Made by a program: the position numbers and the translations under genes
In this document: positions 60,279-64,000 of the stretch, piece after piece
Position numbering within the stretch: the stretch's first letter is position 1
How the letters are laid out: every line of letters begins with the position of its first letter
Notes under the pieces: generated by a model
Seen by the model: the letters and a program-made list of their open reading frames with translations, nothing else
What the model was told of the DNA's origin: nothing
The model's database searches: none
Assembly: GCF_900258035.1 (NCBI RefSeq)
Contig: NZ_OGTP01000030.1
Coordinates: 1-64,000 of the forward strand
Length of the DNA: 64,000 bases
Source: Caballeronia novacaledonica
GTDB lineage: Bacteria > Pseudomonadota > Gammaproteobacteria > Burkholderiales > Burkholderiaceae
Direction of reading: 5' to 3'

Positions 60279-62255
60279 ATGAAAATCAAGACCATCGCCG
60301 CCGCCACGTTGTGGGCGCTCGTATCGATATCGGGGAATGGCGTGTTCGCGCAGACGCCGCCTGCCGAGGCCGCGCAAGCGGGCCAGGGCGATCCGCCCGG
60401 ACGCATCGCGCGCCTGAACTACATGGCGGGCGCCGTGACGACCGAGCCCGCGGGCGCGTCCGACTGGTCCTACGCGCAGATCAACCGCCCGCTCACGACC
60501 GGCGATCAGCTCTGGAACGACGAAAACGCGCGCTCGGAACTGCACATCGGCTCGACGGCGGTGCGGCTGGGTTCATCGACGGCGCTGTCGGTCCTCGCCC
60601 TCGACGACGACACCGCGCAACTCAAAGTCGCGCAGGGCACGCTGTCGACGCGCGTGCGCGAACTGCCGCCCGGCACGCGCTATGAGATCGACACGCCGAA
60701 CGCCGCGCTCGCGATCACGACGCCCGGCGACGTGCGCGTGGACGTCGCGCCCGAAGGCCGTTCGACGACGGTGACGGTGCGAAGCGGCGGCGTCACCGTG
60801 TATGGCGACGGCGGCTCGGTGCAACTCGCAGGCGGCCAGCAGATGACGTTCGAGGGCACGAATCTGCAACAGGCTTCGGCGAACGCGGCGCCCGCGCCGG
60901 ACGCGTTCGACCAATGGGCCGCGAGCCGCGATGCAGGCGAGGATCGCTCGGTTTCGGCACGCTACGTGTCGCGCGACATTCCCGGCTATCAGGATCTCGA
61001 CGCCAACGGCACGTGGCGCAACGATCCGTCGTACGGGCCGGTGTGGGTGCCGAGCGCGGTTTCGTCCGACTGGGCGCCGTATCGGCAGGGACACTGGGCA
61101 TGGCAGGATCCGTGGGGCTGGACCTGGATCGACGACGCGCCCTGGGGCTTCGCGCCGTATCACTACGGTCGCTGGGCGTATGTCGGATCGCAGTGGGCGT
61201 GGGTGCCCGGCCCGATGGCCGCGAGCGCACCGCCCGCGTATTCGCCGGCGCTCGTCGCGTTCGTCGGCGATGGCGGGAGCGGCGTCGACTGGAACGTCGC
61301 GCTGACGGTCGGCGGCATCGCGGCGGCGGGCGTCGCGTGGTTTCCGCTCGGGCCGGGCGAGGCGTGGCGGCCGCATCGCGAAGGCTGGAGCCCGCGTTAT
61401 TTCGAGCGCGTGAACCGCAATGTGTATGTCGACCGCTCGGTGCGCGTGAACAACACGTACGTCAACTATCGCGCGCCACGGGGGCTCACGGCCGTGCCGG
61501 CGAACATGTTCGTGCATGGTCAGCCGGTCGGACGTCAGCCGTATGCGGTCGATCCGTCGCGCTGGCGCAATCCGCGTTTCTTCGCGGGTGCGCCGGGCAT
61601 CGCGCCGACGCATGACAGTGTTGCGCCCGGTGCGCGGCGCGCGGATTATCGGCCGCCACAGGGCGGATTCGGGCGTCCGGTGGTCGCGACGCGCACGCCG
61701 GTCGCGCCGCCCGCTTTCCACGATGCACACGGCCCCGGCGCGCGAAATGAACAGGTGCATCTCGTGGCGACGCATGGGCCGGCGCGTTCGGTCATCGCGC
61801 AGCCGATGCAGCCTCGTGAGAACGGCGTCCCTCACCCGCATGTGCGCGATGTCCGGAACGGACCGCACGCGCCGCAGCCACAGCAACCGACGCTCGACCA
61901 CGCGCCTCACGTCGAGCACGGCGCACCCAATCCACCGATGCAACCCGCGTTCGCCCAACACGCGCCGCCCGCGCAGCAACAGCAACAGCAACAGCAGCGG
62001 CCCGAGCCGTATCGCCCGGCGCACGTCGAGGCGCCGCGTCGCGAGATGCCGCAGCCTCGTCCGCAGCAGGAAGCGCAGCGGCCCCAGTTCCATCCCGAGC
62101 CACAGCATCAGCCGATGCATCAGGAAGTGCGTCAGCCGCCGCAGCCGCATCAGGAATCCCATCAGCCGCAGCAGCCGCATCAGGAACCCCGTCAGCAGCC
62201 TCAACAGGCCCAGCAGCCGCAACACGGCGGCGGCAACGATCGTCATCGCGGCTGA
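60279..62255 (+). CDS. FecR-domain, Trp-rich secreted protein with Gln/His/Pro tail
   Basis: A 658-residue exported protein: signal peptide (residues 1-25), a FecR-like domain (about 70-180, RSELHIGSTAVRLGSSTALS), then repeats rich in Trp and Tyr (WAPYRQGHWAWQDPWGWTW, WGFAPYHYGRWAYVGSQWAW; about 240-315) as in the DUF6600 proteins of Burkholderia, and a low-complexity tail (from about 500) rich in Gln, His and Pro with a run of eight Gln near 565-575. It might be a cell-surface or periplasmic structural protein. Function unknown. A terminator follows. Confidence 0.8.
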   Translation: MKIKTIAAATLWALVSISGNGVFAQTPPAEAAQAGQGDPPGRIARLNYMAGAVTTEPAGASDWSYAQINRPLTTGDQLWNDENARSELHIGSTAVRLGSSTALSVLALDDDTAQLKVAQGTLSTRVRELPPGTRYEIDTPNAALAITTPGDVRVDVAPEGRSTTVTVRSGGVTVYGDGGSVQLAGGQQMTFEGTNLQQASANAAPAPDAFDQWAASRDAGEDRSVSARYVSRDIPGYQDLDANGTWRNDPSYGPVWVPSAVSSDWAPYRQGHWAWQDPWGWTWIDDAPWGFAPYHYGRWAYVGSQWAWVPGPMAASAPPAYSPALVAFVGDGGSGVDWNVALTVGGIAAAGVAWFPLGPGEAWRPHREGWSPRYFERVNRNVYVDRSVRVNNTYVNYRAPRGLTAVPANMFVHGQPVGRQPYAVDPSRWRNPRFFAGAPGIAPTHDSVAPGARRADYRPPQGGFGRPVVATRTPVAPPAFHDAHGPGARNEQVHLVATHGPARSVIAQPMQPRENGVPHPHVRDVRNGPHAPQPQQPTLDHAPHVEHGAPNPPMQPAFAQHAPPAQQQQQQQQRPEPYRPAHVEAPRREMPQPRPQQEAQRPQFHPEPQHQPMHQEVRQPPQPHQESHQPQQPHQEPRQQPQQAQQPQHGGGNDRHRG

Positions 62256-62277
62256 AGGAATACACGACGGTAAACGC

Positions 62278-62305
62278 AAAACGCGCGGCCGAAGCCGCGC
62301 GTTTT
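62278..62305. terminator. Bidirectional terminator between the FecR-like gene and thyA
   Basis: A perfect 12-bp stem AAAACGCGCGGC/GCCGCGCGTTTT (62278-62289, 62294-62305) with a CGAA loop, usable from both sides. Confidence 0.88.
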
Positions 62306-62329
62306 CGCACGCAGAACCGAAAAGCTCGC

Positions 62330-63301
62330 TCAAACCGCCATCGGCGCCGTGAGCGGCTCGTGATGTTTGTAGCCTTCCAGCGCGAAATCCTTCGGCTCGA
62401 TTTTTTCCAGCCATTCCGGCTCGTAACGCTTCGTGACCGCGTAGTCCGGCACGCGGTCGGAGATGATCAACTGCGGCGACGGCAACGGCTCGCGCTTCAG
62501 TTGCTCGTTCAGCATGTCGAGCTGATTCTCGTAGATGTGCGCATCGCCGATGAAATACGTGAACCAGCGCGGCTTGAATCCGGTCAGCCGGCCCACGAGA
62601 TGCAGCAGCGCCGCGCCTTCGGTCAGATTGAACGGCGTGCCGAGCCCGACATCGTTGCTGCGGATGTACAGACACAGCGAAATCTCGCGCGTCACCGCGT
62701 TCGGGAGGAACTGATACAGCAGATGGCACGCCGGCAGCGCGATTTCGTCGAGTTTCGCCGGATTCCATGCATGAAACAGAATGCGGCGGTCGGTCGGGCG
62801 CTCGATGATCGTGTCGAGACACTGGCGCAACTGGTCGATTGCCTTGTAGAGCAGCACCTGCTCGCTTCCATTCTCGACGAAGCTCGTCACGACCTGGAAG
62901 CCGCGATTGGTGGCGTCGGCAATCTGGTCGCCCGCGCTGGCATCGACGAGCTTGTACGCGGGCCATTTGCGCCATTGCACGCCGTAGACGTCGCCGAGAT
63001 CGTCCGGGCCTTGCCGGTACGGATTCTCGAGCCATTGCGGATTCTCGTTCGCGTTGGCGTCCCAGACCTTGCAGCCGAGCGCGCGGAAGTCCGCCGCGCT
63101 CTTCGACGCCCGCAGAAAGCCCACCAGCTCGCCGATCGCGGATTTGAACGCGAGCTTCTTCGTCGTAACGGCCGGAAAGCCCTGCTGCAAGTCGAAGCGC
63201 AGCATCGCGCCGGGGATGCTGATCGTGCGGATGCCCGTGCGGTTTTCCTGCCAAGTGCCGGTATCGAGAATCGTCTGGACGAGCTCGAGATACTGTTTCA
63301 T
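62330..63301 (-). CDS. thyA: Thymidylate synthase
   Basis: A 323-residue enzyme making dTMP from dUMP with methylenetetrahydrofolate. Catalytic Cys192 is in LPACHLLYQF; RTGIRTISIPG, and the substrate Asn and His residues in GTPFNLTEGAALLH and GDAHIYENQL are present. It is longer than the E. coli enzyme (264) by the insert after residue 85 found in the long class (like Lactobacillus casei). Divergently arranged elements are absent; the start ATG is at 63301. Confidence 0.96.
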   Translation of the reverse strand: MKQYLELVQTILDTGTWQENRTGIRTISIPGAMLRFDLQQGFPAVTTKKLAFKSAIGELVGFLRASKSAADFRALGCKVWDANANENPQWLENPYRQGPDDLGDVYGVQWRKWPAYKLVDASAGDQIADATNRGFQVVTSFVENGSEQVLLYKAIDQLRQCLDTIIERPTDRRILFHAWNPAKLDEIALPACHLLYQFLPNAVTREISLCLYIRSNDVGLGTPFNLTEGAALLHLVGRLTGFKPRWFTYFIGDAHIYENQLDMLNEQLKREPLPSPQLIISDRVPDYAVTKRYEPEWLEKIEPKDFALEGYKHHEPLTAPMAV

Positions 63302-63400
63302 TCGATGTTCCCTGGGGTATGCCGCGCGCCCTCGCGAACGGAAGGCGTAAAGACGGGATTCTACCAAGCGGCGGCGGCCGGCGCGTAGTGTGTCACCACG

Positions 63401-63426
63401 AAAAACGGGCGCCCGCAAGCGCCCGT
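63401..63426 (-). terminator. Terminator after the right-edge regulator gene
   Basis: On the minus strand ACGGGCGC/GCGCCCGT (complements 63419-63426 and 63405-63412) with a 6-base loop, followed by TTTTT. It ends the regulator transcript about 30 bases past its stop. Confidence 0.85.
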
Positions 63427-63453
63427 CCGGTGGCTGGTTTGCGCGGCGTGCGC

Positions 63454-64000
63454 TCAGCCGCGCGTGGCATGCTCCGACGGCGCATCGACCTCGATGTGGC
63501 GCATCCCGTGCGCGCTCAACAGCCGATACAGCGTCACGCGCGAAATGCCCAGTTCGTGCGCCGCGTCGCCAAGACGCCCGCGATGGCGCAGCAGCGCGAG
63601 TTCGATCGCCTGCCGCTCGGCCGCTTCGCGCGCCTGCGCGAGTGAAACCGGCGCCACTTCGACATACTCGCCGAGTTCGAGATCGCGCGCGGTGATCTGC
63701 CGCCCTTCCGACATCACGATCGCGCGCCGCACGCGGTTGATGAGCTCGCGCACGTTGCCCGGCCAGCCGTAGTTGTGAATCGCGGCGATCGCATCCGGCG
63801 AAAAACCGCGCAGACGCCGGCTCGCGTCCTTCTTGAAGCGGTCGAGCATATGCTTCGCGAGCAGTTCGATGTCCTTGCCGCGCGCGCGCAGCGGCGGCTC
63901 GTCGATCTGCAGCACGCACAGCCGGTGATATAAGTCCGCGCGAAAACGCCCTTCGATCATCGCGGTCTGCATGTCGACGTGCGTCGCCGAGATGATGCGC
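63454..64000 (-). CDS. Sigma-54-dependent activator, 3' part
   Basis: The last about 180 residues of an NtrC-type activator; the 5' part is beyond the right edge. Visible: AAA+ C-part with GRFRADLYHRLCVLQI (arginine-finger region), PPLRARGKDIELLAKHML, WPGNVRELINRVRRA, and a C-terminal Fis helix-turn-helix (LGDAAHELGISRVTLYRLL). These parts look normal, unlike the regulator at 850-2244. Target unknown. Confidence 0.9.
   Translation of the reverse strand, partial: RIISATHVDMQTAMIEGRFRADLYHRLCVLQIDEPPLRARGKDIELLAKHMLDRFKKDASRRLRGFSPDAIAAIHNYGWPGNVRELINRVRRAIVMSEGRQITARDLELGEYVEVAPVSLAQAREAAERQAIELALLRHRGRLGDAAHELGISRVTLYRLLSAHGMRHIEVDAPSEHATRG

Noticed and set aside
60573..63254. An 893-codon minus-strand frame antisense to the FecR-like gene and out of frame with thyA
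   Set aside because: Its thyA part is in the wrong frame and the rest is antisense low-complexity sequence.
1..64000. CRISPR arrays, insertion sequences, prophage genes, toxin-antitoxin or restriction systems
   Set aside because: No regularly spaced repeats, transposase, integrase, phage structural or known defence motifs were seen; RmuC and the UvrD-like helicase are housekeeping-type proteins here.

Overview
The window is about 64 kb of GC-rich (roughly 63-65%) chromosomal DNA from a betaproteobacterium of the family Burkholderiaceae; the gene order and protein sequences fit the Paraburkholderia/Caballeronia/Burkholderia group. It is core chromosome. No insertion sequence, prophage, CRISPR array, replication origin or integrated island is visible. 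Almost all long open frames antisense to genes are by-products of the strong GC3 bias.

Left part (1-22.1 kb): a BON-domain lipoprotein and an NtrC-type regulator with altered sigma-54 motifs, then a very long run of about 22 minus-strand genes. Read in transcription order (right to left) it goes yceD-rpmF-plsX-fabH-fabD-fabG-acpP-fabF (ribosomal protein, phospholipid and fatty-acid synthesis), a YgfX-like membrane protein, rpoE-rseA-rseB-mucD (envelope stress sigma factor, its regulators and periplasmic protease), a glutaredoxin-like protein, lepA-lepB (EF4 and signal peptidase), rnc-era-recO-pdxJ-acpS (RNA processing, ribosome assembly, repair, PLP synthesis, ACP activation) and nagZ. Many junctions are overlapping or a few bases wide. 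A hairpin with a T-run lies between acpP and fabF.

Middle part (22.4-41.7 kb): plus-strand yceF-type maf and a tetrapyrrole-methylase-fold enzyme; minus-strand sppA-Rieske-gph-rluC; divergently rne (RNase E) behind a good sigma-70 promoter and a leader of about 870 bases; then moaA-mobA-moeA (molybdenum cofactor), a small membrane protein and an SSAT-like acetyltransferase; a compact minus-strand operon of a LUD protein, an NhaD/CitMHS-type transporter, a D-2-hydroxyacid dehydrogenase and rmuC; pncB; and fdxA.

Right part (41.7-64 kb): two nearly identical tRNA-Asn genes from one strong promoter, each followed by its own terminator; a wrecked lpxO-like pseudogene; lutABC for lactate use with a divergent GntR regulator and a clear operator; a 24-residue membrane peptide; creA; an AraC regulator with azlCD; an unknown 254-residue protein; a UvrD-type helicase; two exported Ala/Lys-rich proteins; an S4 protein; a MATE exporter; a cardiolipin-synthase-like phospholipase D protein; fumC; a hotdog thioesterase; a 47-residue lipoprotein; an ArsR-type regulator; a FecR/Trp-rich secreted protein; thyA; and the 3' part of a sigma-54 activator that runs off the right edge.

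I found no convincing new multi-gene defence or mobile system. The best leads are the NtrC-like regulator with lost sigma-54 motifs, the LUD-transporter-dehydrogenase-rmuC operon, the 24-residue peptide with its own terminator, the long rne leader, the acpP/fabF hairpin and the pair of Ala/Lys-rich exported proteins.
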